From NCBI GenBank assembly GCA_051884915.1, contig JBJEWF010000087.1, positions 1 to 64,000 on the forward strand: 64,000 nt of DNA. Reading direction: 5' to 3'. Below the pieces are notes generated by a model, which saw only the letters and a program-made list of their open reading frames with translations, was not told the DNA's origin and did no database searches. Positions 18,344 to 27,459 of this stretch are shown here, in pieces. Every line of letters starts with the position of its first letter. Positions within the stretch are counted from its first letter, which is position 1. Made by a program: the position numbers and the translations under genes. The DNA is from RUG572 sp051884915. Its GTDB lineage: Bacteria > Verrucomicrobiota > Kiritimatiellia > RFP12 > UBA1067.

Positions 18344-19059
18344 TTGAACACCTCCTCGGAATCGGGGTGAGGGACCTCAATTGCGCCGTTTACCATCTTC
18401 GCCCGGTAGAACATGGGCTGAATGTCCTTCGGATTGGTGAAATCGAGATCATACAGCATAAACCCAAGATCCCGCGTCTCGGAAATCGGACGCATGGTCT
18501 CCATATCCGGATTCTCGACCAAGCGAATGTCTCTACAGGAAAACTCGCGGCAACCAAGATAGGGATGCGCAAAGTATTGTCCCTTGCTGGCCCGGCGTTC
18601 GAACATCGCGGCATATTTGGCCGGTTTCTCGTCCGGTCGCGCTTCAGCCTGTCGATAAAGCGCTTGCTCGTCCGCATCGGTCAGCCAATCAGGGGCGGGA
18701 TTGACGGATGGGCTGCGCTTGTCCGGCGGAATGAAATCAAATTCCGCACAAAGCCGATACCGAACATCCCGGAGAAACAATCCTGCTCGTTGCTGTCGCG
18801 CGTCTTCAATCAAAATGCCCGAACTCCGCGGACTGGCTACGGCGCTGACTTCATTGCGACGAACGCTCGTCCAGCGAATGGGATTCAACACCTCGATGCG
18901 CTTGATCCGCCACCGGATGGCCGGCTTCCAGAAAATGGCCGTGAATATGCCACGCGCCGCCGAGGGCGTAATCACATCGTAGCTCACGCGCTCGACCTTC
19001 ATTTCAGGCCGGGTGAAACAGGCAAAATCGCCCGATACTTCCAAACAGAAACCTCGCAT
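18340..19059 (-). CDS. cas5c: crRNA endonuclease Cas5c (Cas5d)
   Basis: A 239-residue Cas5 of type I-C, which both cuts pre-crRNA (no Cas6 is present in these systems) and caps the crRNA 5' handle. The family start is clear: LEVSGDFACFTRPEMKVERVSYDVITPSAARGI. It also has FIPPDKR and the ISETRDLGFMLYDLDF segment near the end. No cas6 gene is seen anywhere in the window, which fits. The gene lies 20 nt after the cas3 stop. Confidence 0.94.
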   Translation of the reverse strand: MRGFCLEVSGDFACFTRPEMKVERVSYDVITPSAARGIFTAIFWKPAIRWRIKRIEVLNPIRWTSVRRNEVSAVASPRSSGILIEDARQQRAGLFLRDVRYRLCAEFDFIPPDKRSPSVNPAPDWLTDADEQALYRQAEARPDEKPAKYAAMFERRASKGQYFAHPYLGCREFSCRDIRLVENPDMETMRPISETRDLGFMLYDLDFTNPKDIQPMFYRAKMVNGAIEVPHPDSEEVFK

Positions 19060-19079
19060 GATTCTCCTTTCTTCAACAG

Positions 19080-21257
19080 TTACATGATTGTATCTTCCGC
19101 CGACAGTCCGTCTCGGAACAAATCGAAGCCGAACACTCCCGAATACAATGACGCGATGGGAGTTTGCGCATAGATACCCGGACTTATTTCTTCGACAAAA
19201 CCCTTTTCGCGCAAATCGCCGAGCATATTGCGCGGCACATTCACCGTAAAGCGCTGAAGTTTGCGCATGGTGCGTCGGTGCGGTCCGATTCTCAGGATTT
19301 CCTCGATCAACGACTCGCCTTCTTCATAGCGCACGGCAACGGCAACCGAAGAATTGTCGATCATTCGAAATCCGGCGGCGGCTTCCCGGAACTGGAACTT
19401 CATCTCGCGTTCGCCTTCCTGTAGCAACGCCGCAAATTCCTCGCCCAAAGAATGGACGCGCGTCTGCAATTTTGCAAAATAGCGCGGATACGCTTCGGGC
19501 GAGTCGAACGAAAGTCCGCTTGATTCGCACAACATATCCTGCATGGCATATTCGCCAAAACGCAAGATGCCGCGCGGACTCTCCTTGGGCGGCAAAAACA
19601 CCACCACGCGACCCAGAGACGAAAGTTTGCCCTCGCGATTGCAACGTCCCGCCGACTGCGCAATCGACGAAAGTCCGGTAAATGCGCGATAGACCACCGG
19701 GAAATCGACATCGACGCCGGCTTCGACCAGTTGGGTGCTGATGACGCGTATTTCTTTCCCGGCCTTCAAAGCCTCCTTGATTCCGGCAATTGCCTTCGAA
19801 CGATGCGCGCCGCACATCGAGGCGGAAAGATGAACCGTTCCAGACGGCATCAGATCGAACAATTCCCGGCAGTCGCGTCGAGTGTTGACGACACAGAGCA
19901 CCTGTCGCATCTCCTTCAGTTCATCGGCGATTTCGCGCCAGGTTTTACGCGAATTGCCACTGGCAGGAAACTCCCATTCCGTTCTCTTCAGACGGGCGAA
20001 GAGATCCATTTCCGCAGGAATAATCTCCGTTACGGACTCCAACCCGGGCAACTTCGGCTGCGTAGCCGTCGAAAGCACCAATGTCGCGCCATAATGCGCC
20101 GCAAGCTCTTTGATCGCCAGAGTGCACGGCTTGATCAGATTCATCGGCAAAAGCTGCACCTCGTCGAGAATAATCACACTCCCGGCGAGATTGTGCAACT
20201 TGCGGCAACGACTCGACTTGCAGGCATAAAGCGACTCGAAAAACTGGACACTGGTCGTCACGACTATGGGCGCATCCCAATTCTCGGACGCCAAACGCGA
20301 ACGCTGCGTCTCTTTTTCCGGATCGAAATTGCTGTGATGCTCCAAAACATTTTCCGCACCGAAGATTCCCCGCAAGATGTCGGCCGTCTGTTCGATAATC
20401 GAGGTGTAGGGGATCACGTAGACAACGCGCCTCTGCCCATGTTTCAGCGCATGGCGCAAGGCAAACGCCATCGACGAAAGCGTCTTGCCGCCACCAGTCG
20501 GAACGGTCAGCGAGTAAACGCCGGGACGGTTTTCCGCAACCAATTCGCATCGAGCGCGGATTTCAGCGCGAATCTTGTTCACTTCGGTAACATCGGCCTT
20601 GCGCTGGAAGTCGTCAAGCCGTTCGAAAAACACCCGCGCGAGTTGGGCGAGTTCCGGATATCCGCCGCGGTCGTTGCTTTTCTCCGCATCCATAAAGGCT
20701 TCTGTGTCGAGAAAGTCGGCATCGACCAGACAGGAATACAGCATGCGAATCCAAAATGCGGCGGAGCCTTTCTCGAACTTGAAAGGCGGGCGCGGCGATG
20801 AAAGCCTGTCTTGAAATCGTTCAAGCCATGTTTGCACGGAAGGTTCACACAGCACTTTTGATTCTTCATCCAAGCGTACGCGCAGCGCCCCGTTCGGCGT
20901 TTCGCCAGACTCCCAATCTGGCAAGCCAGCGTGATGCCCGGCAATGCAGTACGCGAAAATGCGCCCAATTCCATTCCAAAGTTTATTGGCCCAACACGCG
21001 CCGGCGCCCGAATGCGAGTGATCGGACGAATCATACTCCGCATCATCCAATCCATTGGCCTGGGCAAGATAGGCTTGAAACGAATGACGCGCCTTGCCGG
21101 CATCATGGAGGAGGCCGACAATCCGCGCCCATTCGGCAGATTGGAAAGCCTCGGCAAATTTGGCTGCCAATTCGGCCACTTGGCGACTGTGCGCCTCCAA
21201 GGTCTGCCACTGTTCGCGGGGCGTATTGTCCCGGCTATGGGCGTACAGCTCTTTCAT
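19080..21257 (-). CDS. cas3: CRISPR-associated helicase-nuclease Cas3
   Basis: A 725-residue Cas3 that unwinds and degrades target DNA recruited by Cascade. The N-terminal HD nuclease is complete: HSRQVAELA, LLHDAGKA, DHSHSGA, and GHHAGLPD. The SF2 helicase follows with Walker A TGGGKTLSS, ILDEVQLLP, LSTATQP and the motif VI region SIAQSAGRCNREGK. All catalytic motifs are intact. The ATG overlaps the stop of the XRE regulator by 4 nt, so production is likely coupled to it. Confidence 0.96.
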   Translation of the reverse strand: MKELYAHSRDNTPREQWQTLEAHSRQVAELAAKFAEAFQSAEWARIVGLLHDAGKARHSFQAYLAQANGLDDAEYDSSDHSHSGAGACWANKLWNGIGRIFAYCIAGHHAGLPDWESGETPNGALRVRLDEESKVLCEPSVQTWLERFQDRLSSPRPPFKFEKGSAAFWIRMLYSCLVDADFLDTEAFMDAEKSNDRGGYPELAQLARVFFERLDDFQRKADVTEVNKIRAEIRARCELVAENRPGVYSLTVPTGGGKTLSSMAFALRHALKHGQRRVVYVIPYTSIIEQTADILRGIFGAENVLEHHSNFDPEKETQRSRLASENWDAPIVVTTSVQFFESLYACKSSRCRKLHNLAGSVIILDEVQLLPMNLIKPCTLAIKELAAHYGATLVLSTATQPKLPGLESVTEIIPAEMDLFARLKRTEWEFPASGNSRKTWREIADELKEMRQVLCVVNTRRDCRELFDLMPSGTVHLSASMCGAHRSKAIAGIKEALKAGKEIRVISTQLVEAGVDVDFPVVYRAFTGLSSIAQSAGRCNREGKLSSLGRVVVFLPPKESPRGILRFGEYAMQDMLCESSGLSFDSPEAYPRYFAKLQTRVHSLGEEFAALLQEGEREMKFQFREAAAGFRMIDNSSVAVAVRYEEGESLIEEILRIGPHRRTMRKLQRFTVNVPRNMLGDLREKGFVEEISPGIYAQTPIASLYSGVFGFDLFRDGLSAEDTIM

Positions 21258-22270
21258 TGTTTCTCCTCCCCGATGGTGGCCGGGTTGATTGACGGGGCGG
21301 CCGGGTGCGGCTCCATGGCGTCGGGGTGGGCGCGGTAGTAGGCGCGGAGCTGCTCGCGCAGTCTGAGCCGCAGACCGGGCGCGATCAGCCCCAGCTCTTC
21401 GAGCCGCAGCGCAAACGATTCGGCCGAGACGCCGAAATAGCCCTTGAGCGCCACCAGCTTCGAGAACGTCCAGTCCTCCGGTCCGATGCCCGTCGCGGCG
21501 ACCGCCTGCCGCACCGTCAACGACGGCATCAGGAACGAAACCGCGAAATCGACGAGGAAGCGGTGCTGCACCAGCGTTTCGTCGATGACGTGCTCCAGCG
21601 CGCGGAACAGCCCGATGCTGCCCAATTCGTAGGCCAGCCGGTACAAATCGCGCTCGCGCGTGTTGCCCGCGTTGAGCACAATCGCCGGCCGCTGACGGAC
21701 GCGCTGCCAGAACGACACGCTGGCGGTTTCCTTCGGCAACGCCTTGCGATAGACGCGCACCCCGCGGAACGCCAGCGTGGCGGCCAGATCCCCCGCCGGC
21801 GCCGTGCCCAGCCCCAGCTCCCCGCGCAGGATCTCCGCGAGCGCCGCGCCCGTAATCGCCTCCGAAAACGCCGGACAGCCCGCGCCCAGCGTGTAGGCAT
21901 TGACGATGCCGCGCGCCAGTTCCGCCGCATCCGCCCGCCGTTCCTCGTCGAGAATCGCCGCGAGCGCCGCGGCACCGTCGCGCTCCATCGCCCGCAGCGT
22001 CTGATAGTCGCCGCTGACGGACGCGACCGGCGCGGCGGCGACGACCGGCGGACGCTCGCCGTCCGCCAGCCCCTTCTTCGACAGCAGGCCGGCAATATCG
22101 GTATCGAACGCGCGCGCGAGGCGCTCGACGGCGTGGAACGAAGGGCTTACGCGGTTGTTCTCGATATAGGACACCTGCGCCGCGCTCATTTCGGCGCGCC
22201 GCGCCAGTTCATACTGCTTCCAGCCGCGGCGCTCGCGGTGAAACCGAATCAACTCTCCCAAATTGGTCAT
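21254..22270 (-). CDS. XRE regulator with an IrrE/ImmA-like domain lacking the HExxH site
   Basis: A 338-residue protein. Residues 1-60 form an XRE helix-turn-helix (LGELIRFHRERRGWKQYELA, SAAQVSYIENNRVSPS). A linker follows, and then an IrrE/ImmA-like region with RPAIVLNAG, ERDLYRLAYELGSIGLF and RFLVDFAVSFLMPS. In active members of this family the helix is AHELGH; here both metal-binding His are replaced (YELGS). The C-terminus resembles the helical part after the active site. It is the first gene of the cas operon and is coupled to cas3. A role as a dedicated repressor or sensor of CRISPR-Cas expression is inferred from position. Confidence 0.75.
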   Translation of the reverse strand: MTNLGELIRFHRERRGWKQYELARRAEMSAAQVSYIENNRVSPSFHAVERLARAFDTDIAGLLSKKGLADGERPPVVAAAPVASVSGDYQTLRAMERDGAAALAAILDEERRADAAELARGIVNAYTLGAGCPAFSEAITGAALAEILRGELGLGTAPAGDLAATLAFRGVRVYRKALPKETASVSFWQRVRQRPAIVLNAGNTRERDLYRLAYELGSIGLFRALEHVIDETLVQHRFLVDFAVSFLMPSLTVRQAVAATGIGPEDWTFSKLVALKGYFGVSAESFALRLEELGLIAPGLRLRLREQLRAYYRAHPDAMEPHPAAPSINPATIGEEKQ

Positions 22271-22276
22271 GGCCCG

Positions 22277-22306
22277 ATGTTACCATAAACGCCAGCCGAC
22301 AGTCAA
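22277..22306 (-). promoter_or_regulatory. Candidate cas operon promoter
   Basis: On the minus strand a TTGACT -35 box (22301-22306) is followed after 18 nt by TAACAT (22277-22282), within an extended TGG-TAACAT. AT-rich DNA lies upstream. The -10 box ends 6 nt before the ATG at 22270, so transcription could start at or next to the start codon. That would give a leaderless or nearly leaderless mRNA. Only weak Shine-Dalgarno-like bases precede the ATG, which agrees. Confidence 0.45.
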
Positions 22307-23036
22307 TCATCATTTTTACTAAAATATATTTAACTTCAATCCCGGCAATTCTAACCAGCCCAAGGCACCCGTACCACCCCCGCCGAAAACGACTTGCGCC
22401 CTGCCCCCCCCGGCACGGGTTTTAGCGGCCAATATGTTTTCGGGCCGGCGCGAACATTACCGCAATAAGATTACGAATCGAGCGAAAAGAAATTGGTGAC
22501 GACGACAGTCCTTCGCGGAGGAGGGGGCATCCTCTTTCAAGAGGTAAAACGACCAGAGAGCAAATCAATCCTAAAGGGCAAATCGACATAACAATCGAAA
22601 CAGCTCCCTCCGAGAAGCGACTACGCCTCAAGGGGCAAGTTCGTTTCAGGGACCAACCGCCGTTCAAGGGCGAACGTGGACCTGAAACCGGGACAATGCA
22701 GAAAATTCGGGACGGCGAAACCAACGCCTTTTCCGGAACGGGCCGGTGCGACCGCCCGCGCATGGCCATCCCAGCCCATCCCGGAAACGCCCGCCCACGA
22801 TGTTCGCCCGAAACTTTACGGACAAGGTCCGATGCGCCGTCTGAGGTTGCGCCCAGCATCCCGTCATAGCCGACGCGCCTGGGACTACTTCACACCCCAG
22901 AAGAAAGGCGCGATTCACCTCCGCACCACTTTTCCCGAGATGCCGCTTTTGCGGCAGGAATCGTCAGAGCGCCCTTCGCCTTCAAGTCTTTTGCATCCGC
23001 CTAACGAACGCGACCGTATCTGCCACTTGCCACTTT
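22307..23036. other. About 730-nt intergenic region, no supported gene
   Basis: This region separates the cas operon from the convergent end of the envelope-protein cluster. Frames of 145 residues (minus) and 164 residues (plus) exist. Both are rich in Arg, Pro and Ser, overlap each other on opposite strands, lack domains and lack good start sites. I treat them as chance frames. The area includes CTCAAGGGGC-type purine-rich repeats but nothing I can name. Confidence 0.4.
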
Positions 23037-23861
23037 TCACTCTCCCCGTTTCAGCAACCGCATCAGCGCAAATGACACACAGAAAAATACAACGTCCAGC
23101 AACAGAACGAACGCCAACACGGCCTGAACGCGAAACAGACACGGCTTGGCCCAAACAATCCCGGCGTTGATCCATCTGCCGGCATACGGCAGCAGATTGA
23201 CGCCGAATAGAACAACCGCAATCGCACCGCAACCCTTCCACATTCCCTTCAGGTCGGGACCGCTCAACGTGATTTCCGATGCAATGCAAAAGACGGCGTA
23301 GAGATAAAGCGCAATCCACGGCGAGCGCCAATTCCACACGCAAACGGCGTTCCGCAACATCTGCCATGCCGCAAGAAAGACACTCGACACGTATTCGCAA
23401 GTGGCGGGTGGCGTCCGTTCCGGAAAATACGTCTCCACCTCGGGGAGAATCCCAGAACCGCCGACAAGATAGGACAAACCGAGAATGACGGCAGAACCGA
23501 ACCAGACCGGTCCGGTGGAAATCACGAACTGCGCGACATTGCCGAGGAGACTGCCGCCGTCCGGCAACTCGTGCGAGACATAGCCAAGCGTTCCATCGGA
23601 AGATGGCCTGAACGGCACGAACTCGGCAATCTTCGTGCCGGTCAGCAGACACCCCAGCGCATGCCCCGTCTCATGGCAAGCCACACCGGGCGCGACAAGG
23701 TAATAGTAGAGCATGCCGATTCGCGAAGAAACCGCACTGCGAATCCCCTGGCTTACGAACCACAACACGACGGCCAACACGAACACAACGCCAAACACGA
23801 CGAGCAGTTGCGCGCCAGTCCGCGCAACTGCTGCCGTGACATACTGGAGAACTGTCTCCAT
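23037..23861 (-). CDS. M50-like integral membrane metalloprotease
   Basis: A 274-residue membrane protein with several hydrophobic segments. It has a HETGH zinc-binding motif at about residue 64 (VAPGVACHETGHALGCLLTG) inside the second hydrophobic region, which is the layout of M50-type site-2-like proteases. Part of a third ligand motif is not obvious, so activity is uncertain. It is the last of five genes on the minus strand, 12 nt after the PA14-like gene. It may process one of its neighbours in the membrane, but no substrate is known. Confidence 0.6.
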   Translation of the reverse strand: METVLQYVTAAVARTGAQLLVVFGVVFVLAVVLWFVSQGIRSAVSSRIGMLYYYLVAPGVACHETGHALGCLLTGTKIAEFVPFRPSSDGTLGYVSHELPDGGSLLGNVAQFVISTGPVWFGSAVILGLSYLVGGSGILPEVETYFPERTPPATCEYVSSVFLAAWQMLRNAVCVWNWRSPWIALYLYAVFCIASEITLSGPDLKGMWKGCGAIAVVLFGVNLLPYAGRWINAGIVWAKPCLFRVQAVLAFVLLLDVVFFCVSFALMRLLKRGE

Positions 23862-23873
23862 CCGCGCAAATTA

Positions 23874-24476
23874 TTACCACTCTTCTTCCGGCAACTTGTC
23901 GTAGAACAAGTCTTTTGGTGCGAGATTGCGCGGTTCAGAAAGAGAGCCTTTAGGCAGATATTTGATGATGTATACATCACGATCACGACACCAATAAACG
24001 GCAGTAAACACAACCTTGTTCCAACCGACTTTCAAATTCAAGGTTACACTTTGCTGCCCATGCTTGTAAACGATGGCGTCGACGCCATTGACCGTCAACG
24101 TATAATCATGGTCATGTGCACCAAAAACGGTAAACACATAAGATCCCGCACGTTTACATTTAATGAAACCCTCCCATGACATTACATTCCTCTCGACTCC
24201 TTTATCGCTAAAGTTGCAGACGAACGCGTTACCCTTATCTACACGAGTCAGAACCAATGGGAAGGCTACACGCTGCGTTGCGCTCTTTAAGCACTTCTCG
24301 ATGTCGCGGCGTGCGACATTGTAGAATTTGCAAACCATTCCCGGCTGAGGGTTGACAGGATCGGCGATTGTTACAGGCGACGCCGATTCAATGCCGAAAT
24401 CATCTTCGGCAAACACGGTCGTCGACACACAGGCAACCGCGCAGAACGCGACGGCCATCAATTTTTTTGGATTCAT
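23874..24476 (-). CDS. Secreted PA14-like domain protein
   Basis: A 200-residue protein from the ATG at 24476, chosen because GGAAAGGAAA precedes it and a good signal peptide follows (MNPKKLMAVAFCAVACVSTTVFA). The mature part reads like a PA14 domain, a beta-sandwich that binds carbohydrate: KFYNVARRDI, SWEGFIKCKRAGSYVFTVFGAHDHDYTLTVNG, and WNKVVFTAVYW. Residues after it form a short basic-acidic tail. It would be exported. The start 51 nt upstream has no signal peptide in front. Confidence 0.6.
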   Translation of the reverse strand: MNPKKLMAVAFCAVACVSTTVFAEDDFGIESASPVTIADPVNPQPGMVCKFYNVARRDIEKCLKSATQRVAFPLVLTRVDKGNAFVCNFSDKGVERNVMSWEGFIKCKRAGSYVFTVFGAHDHDYTLTVNGVDAIVYKHGQQSVTLNLKVGWNKVVFTAVYWCRDRDVYIIKYLPKGSLSEPRNLAPKDLFYDKLPEEEW

Positions 24477-24539
24477 TCTCGTTGTTTCCTTTCCGGTTGT
24501 TCTTGACGGGCGGCACCCACCGCCCAAGTCGTTTTCCCG

Positions 24540-25874
24540 TCACCGCCGTCCGGCGGCAAGTCGTTGAACGGTAAGCAGCGTATCGTCAAGACGTTTCAGC
24601 ATGGCTTCCTCCTCCATGCGGTCGGCAAGCTGATACGCCTTTGCTTCAATCACAGCGAAGACGCCCGACGGATCGGCGCCTTGCGAAAGATTGATCGCCA
24701 TCTTGAACGCCGCCAATTCCGAATCGATGCGCGCCTGCGCCGACGGTTCCGGCAAAGCCTGCTTGAGGCTGTAGATTGCCAACGACCCAAACACGTGCTC
24801 GTAGTTTCCTGCAAGTTTCTGTACGCGTTTGCCGAGTTCGGCTTCTTTCTCGCCCTCGCTCCGCGAACGCGCCTTGATTGACGTTGCCTGCTGTGCAAGC
24901 ATATTCAAGTCGGAATAGCCGCGCGTGCGCGAGGATGCGATGCGGCTGACAAGTTCCGTGATCTCCGCCTGACGGGCCTTTTTCTTCGCAAGTGCAGCCG
25001 GAACGCAATTCATGCCGTCTGCCATGTTCTTGCAGTTCATGGCAAATTCCGCAATGAGCAGTTGTCCATTCACGATTTCGAGTTGCTTTGCCGTACAGGC
25101 TGCGAATGACGAGATATCGGATTTCAGCTGTTCCGCCTGGTCGTTGAGCCTGTCCACGTCCGCATTCTCCCCACTTTCGCGAACAGCCTTTGCCATGTCT
25201 GCGGCAAGCGCCGATACGCTCGAACTCGTCTTGTTCGCCCGCGTCGATATTTTGCCTACGCGAATTTGCAGATCGCGCCAGATTCTCAGTTCCTTTTCCT
25301 GCGACCATGTCGATGTTTCGACAGCCTCCATTTCGGACTTCAACGCAGTAAGTTCCACCTTGAGCCGTTCAATCTCACCAGGAGCGTTCTCTATGAGTTG
25401 TCTCAGTTTTTCCCGATCTTCACCTGGCGTCGTGAACCGTCGCAAAATCGTCTGCGGCAGAGGACGCACCTCCTTCCGCGAATAGCACTCCACCATGAAT
25501 CTGCGCAAGGCGGAGTCCGCGTCAAACGCCTCGTGGTACTTGCGCAACGTCTCGCGCGTAAAGTCAGTCGGCTCCAGTTCTGACTCCTTGCGCACGCCGT
25601 AGTCTTCCATCAATTGCGCATGAAGGTGCGACAGCCTTTTCCGGGATTGTCTGAAGTAGTCGCCAAGTTCATTTGAATTAGCCCATGCTTCGACTGAAGC
25701 CGCCAATTTGCCCGGCATTTCAATTCCAAGCGTCTCTTCGGGAGTGGGCGGACGCTTTGGTTTCGGTGCGGGCTGGTTCTGCGCTGGCTGTCGACAATAT
25801 CGGGGTTCCGAATTGCCACATCCGGCGATGGCGGCAAGGCAGACAAGACCAGCAATGACAATGGCCGTTTTCAT
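24540..25874 (-). CDS. Lipoprotein of unknown function, helical
   Basis: A 444-residue protein with a lipoprotein signal (MKTAIVIAGLVCLAAIAGCGN, lipobox ending at Cys19). A proline-rich spacer follows (PAPKPKRPPTPEE), and then a long helical, charged region with predicted coiled coils (LRQLIENAPGEIERLKVELT and others). It belongs to no family I know. It starts 6 nt after the preceding gene, so it is part of one operon with 25881-26675 and 26680-27459. A periplasmic or outer-membrane location follows from the lipobox. Confidence 0.65.
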   Translation of the reverse strand: MKTAIVIAGLVCLAAIAGCGNSEPRYCRQPAQNQPAPKPKRPPTPEETLGIEMPGKLAASVEAWANSNELGDYFRQSRKRLSHLHAQLMEDYGVRKESELEPTDFTRETLRKYHEAFDADSALRRFMVECYSRKEVRPLPQTILRRFTTPGEDREKLRQLIENAPGEIERLKVELTALKSEMEAVETSTWSQEKELRIWRDLQIRVGKISTRANKTSSSVSALAADMAKAVRESGENADVDRLNDQAEQLKSDISSFAACTAKQLEIVNGQLLIAEFAMNCKNMADGMNCVPAALAKKKARQAEITELVSRIASSRTRGYSDLNMLAQQATSIKARSRSEGEKEAELGKRVQKLAGNYEHVFGSLAIYSLKQALPEPSAQARIDSELAAFKMAINLSQGADPSGVFAVIEAKAYQLADRMEEEAMLKRLDDTLLTVQRLAAGRR

Positions 25875-25880
25875 TTACAT

Positions 25881-26675
25881 CTACTCCTGTGATTGTTTTC
25901 GGCGGTATTTCTCCAGACGTGCGCGCTTTTTCGCCTTTTCTCCTGCGACACCAGCGGATACGTCCATTGTCTTTCCGTCAAGATTGCGACGCAGCTCGCC
26001 AACCTCGACCGAAGCGCCATGCGCTGCAGTGAGGTCTTTTTTCAATGTCTCGTATTCGGATGCTGTTGCGATTGTGCGTCCGCTAGCCTCGCACCGGCGA
26101 ATGGCGTCGGAAAGCGTCGCCACTTCACGTTCCATGCGATAGTCGTAATCCGCCAGCAGCTTCATATCCGCCTGCGCTTGAAGGATCTCGCGCCTCTTGC
26201 TTTCCAGGTCCTCGTCGCATTTCGCAAGTTCGTCGCCTACCTTCTCGTCGTCGGGGAAAGCCGCAAACTCATCCTTCAGCTTGGCGATCTTCTGCTCAAG
26301 CTGTTTACGCTCGCCGCGCAAGCGCAAAACCGAATCTTTGGCGTTTTCAAGACGTGACTTGATCGTCGCTTGCTGTCGTTTTGTCTTGTCCCGGACGGAT
26401 CTCATCGTCTTGATGCTTCCGTCCACCAACGCATTTGACGGATCAGCGCCAAGGTCCAAAGCCTTGTCGGCGAGTCTTTCACCAATGCGTTCACGTTGAA
26501 GTTGCCGTGGCGTTTTCTCCACCGACTTGGTTTCGGCGGCGCGTTTCTCACCCTCACGTTCTTTTTCGGCTGCCGCAAGACGCGTGATGGCAACTATCGA
26601 TACGCCGACGAGCGCAAGTATAATCAAAACAAGAAGGCAAGATCCGCCCCGCCTGCTTCCAAAGGACATTTCCAT
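25881..26675 (-). CDS. Membrane-anchored coiled-coil protein
   Basis: A 264-residue protein with one N-terminal membrane segment (LLVLIILALVGVSIVAITRLAA) and then an almost unbroken charged coiled coil, including RGERKQLEQKIAKLKDE and ESKRREILQAQADMKL. It ends basic (KKRARLEKYRRKQ). No catalytic motif is visible. It is separated by 4 nt from the upstream lipoprotein gene and 6 nt from the downstream one. It may tether the lipoproteins to the inner membrane, but this is inference. Confidence 0.6.
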   Translation of the reverse strand: MEMSFGSRRGGSCLLVLIILALVGVSIVAITRLAAAEKEREGEKRAAETKSVEKTPRQLQRERIGERLADKALDLGADPSNALVDGSIKTMRSVRDKTKRQQATIKSRLENAKDSVLRLRGERKQLEQKIAKLKDEFAAFPDDEKVGDELAKCDEDLESKRREILQAQADMKLLADYDYRMEREVATLSDAIRRCEASGRTIATASEYETLKKDLTAAHGASVEVGELRRNLDGKTMDVSAGVAGEKAKKRARLEKYRRKQSQE

Positions 26676-26679
26676 GGCG

Positions 26680-27459
26680 TCACTTCACCCGATTCCATTC
26701 GTTGATGAACACCTGCGTAATATCCAATGCCGTATTGACATCTTTCTCAAGTTCGAGCGGGATGCCATTGAAAATTCCAAGTTTTACCTTGTCCCACGTG
26801 CGCGTAAACGCCAGATATGCGTCATCAAAGCGGACAAGCGTTTCACGAGAAGTCTTGAGACCTTTCTTTGCGGCATTGTACATGGCCATGTCCTCAACGC
26901 TTAAAACCCGGTTCTTTCCCATGGCCGCATTGATCTCGGCAATTTTGGTATCCAACGCCGCTTCATCGTCAATCACCCACTGGTCAAACGCAACGGGCCA
27001 ACCCTTGGCCTTGCCTTCTGCGCGGGTCTTTTCCGCCTTGTCAAGCAAATCGAGATAGCCTTTGGCCTTGTCGCCGGCCGCCTTGATTTGACGGTCGTAC
27101 TTGCCATAAATCACGCTGATGCGGGCCTGGGCCTCAAGCAGTTTCTTGCGCGTGAAAATCATCTGGTCGTTCGTTTCCTGAAACCAGGCCATCGGCTTTT
27201 CGATGTATAGTGGAGCGGAATTCGTTTTGGAATAGCTCGCCTCTTCCCTGTCGCGCTTCGCCTCAAGAAGCTCTTCGGCCGTCGGCGCATGTTTTTCGTC
27301 GTTCTTCGTTCCCTCGACGGAACTTCCTTTCGCCGCCGATTTGGAGTTGTCAATTTCGATATCGGCAGAACAACCGCAAAGGGCAGTTCCCAATAGAGCC
27401 GTACCCGCCACATATCCAACCAAAACGGCTGTAACCATAAAGTCGGTGATTCTTTTCAT
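26680..27459 (-). CDS. Lipoprotein of unknown function
   Basis: A 259-residue protein, first gene of the five-gene cluster. The N-terminus is hydrophobic (VTAVLVGYVAGTALLGTALCGC) and ends in a lipobox-like ALCGC. The rest is helical and charged, with a WFQETNDQMIFTRKKLLEAQARI helix and two LDLLDKAEKTRAEGK-like segments. Its helical organisation resembles the 444-residue lipoprotein downstream, but I see no clear sequence identity. Function unknown. Confidence 0.6.
   Translation of the reverse strand: MKRITDFMVTAVLVGYVAGTALLGTALCGCSADIEIDNSKSAAKGSSVEGTKNDEKHAPTAEELLEAKRDREEASYSKTNSAPLYIEKPMAWFQETNDQMIFTRKKLLEAQARISVIYGKYDRQIKAAGDKAKGYLDLLDKAEKTRAEGKAKGWPVAFDQWVIDDEAALDTKIAEINAAMGKNRVLSVEDMAMYNAAKKGLKTSRETLVRFDDAYLAFTRTWDKVKLGIFNGIPLELEKDVNTALDITQVFINEWNRVK

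Noticed and set aside
22422..23170. Overlapping 145-residue (minus) and 164-residue (plus) frames between cas and the envelope cluster
   Set aside because: No domains, poor starts, biased composition; treated as intergenic.
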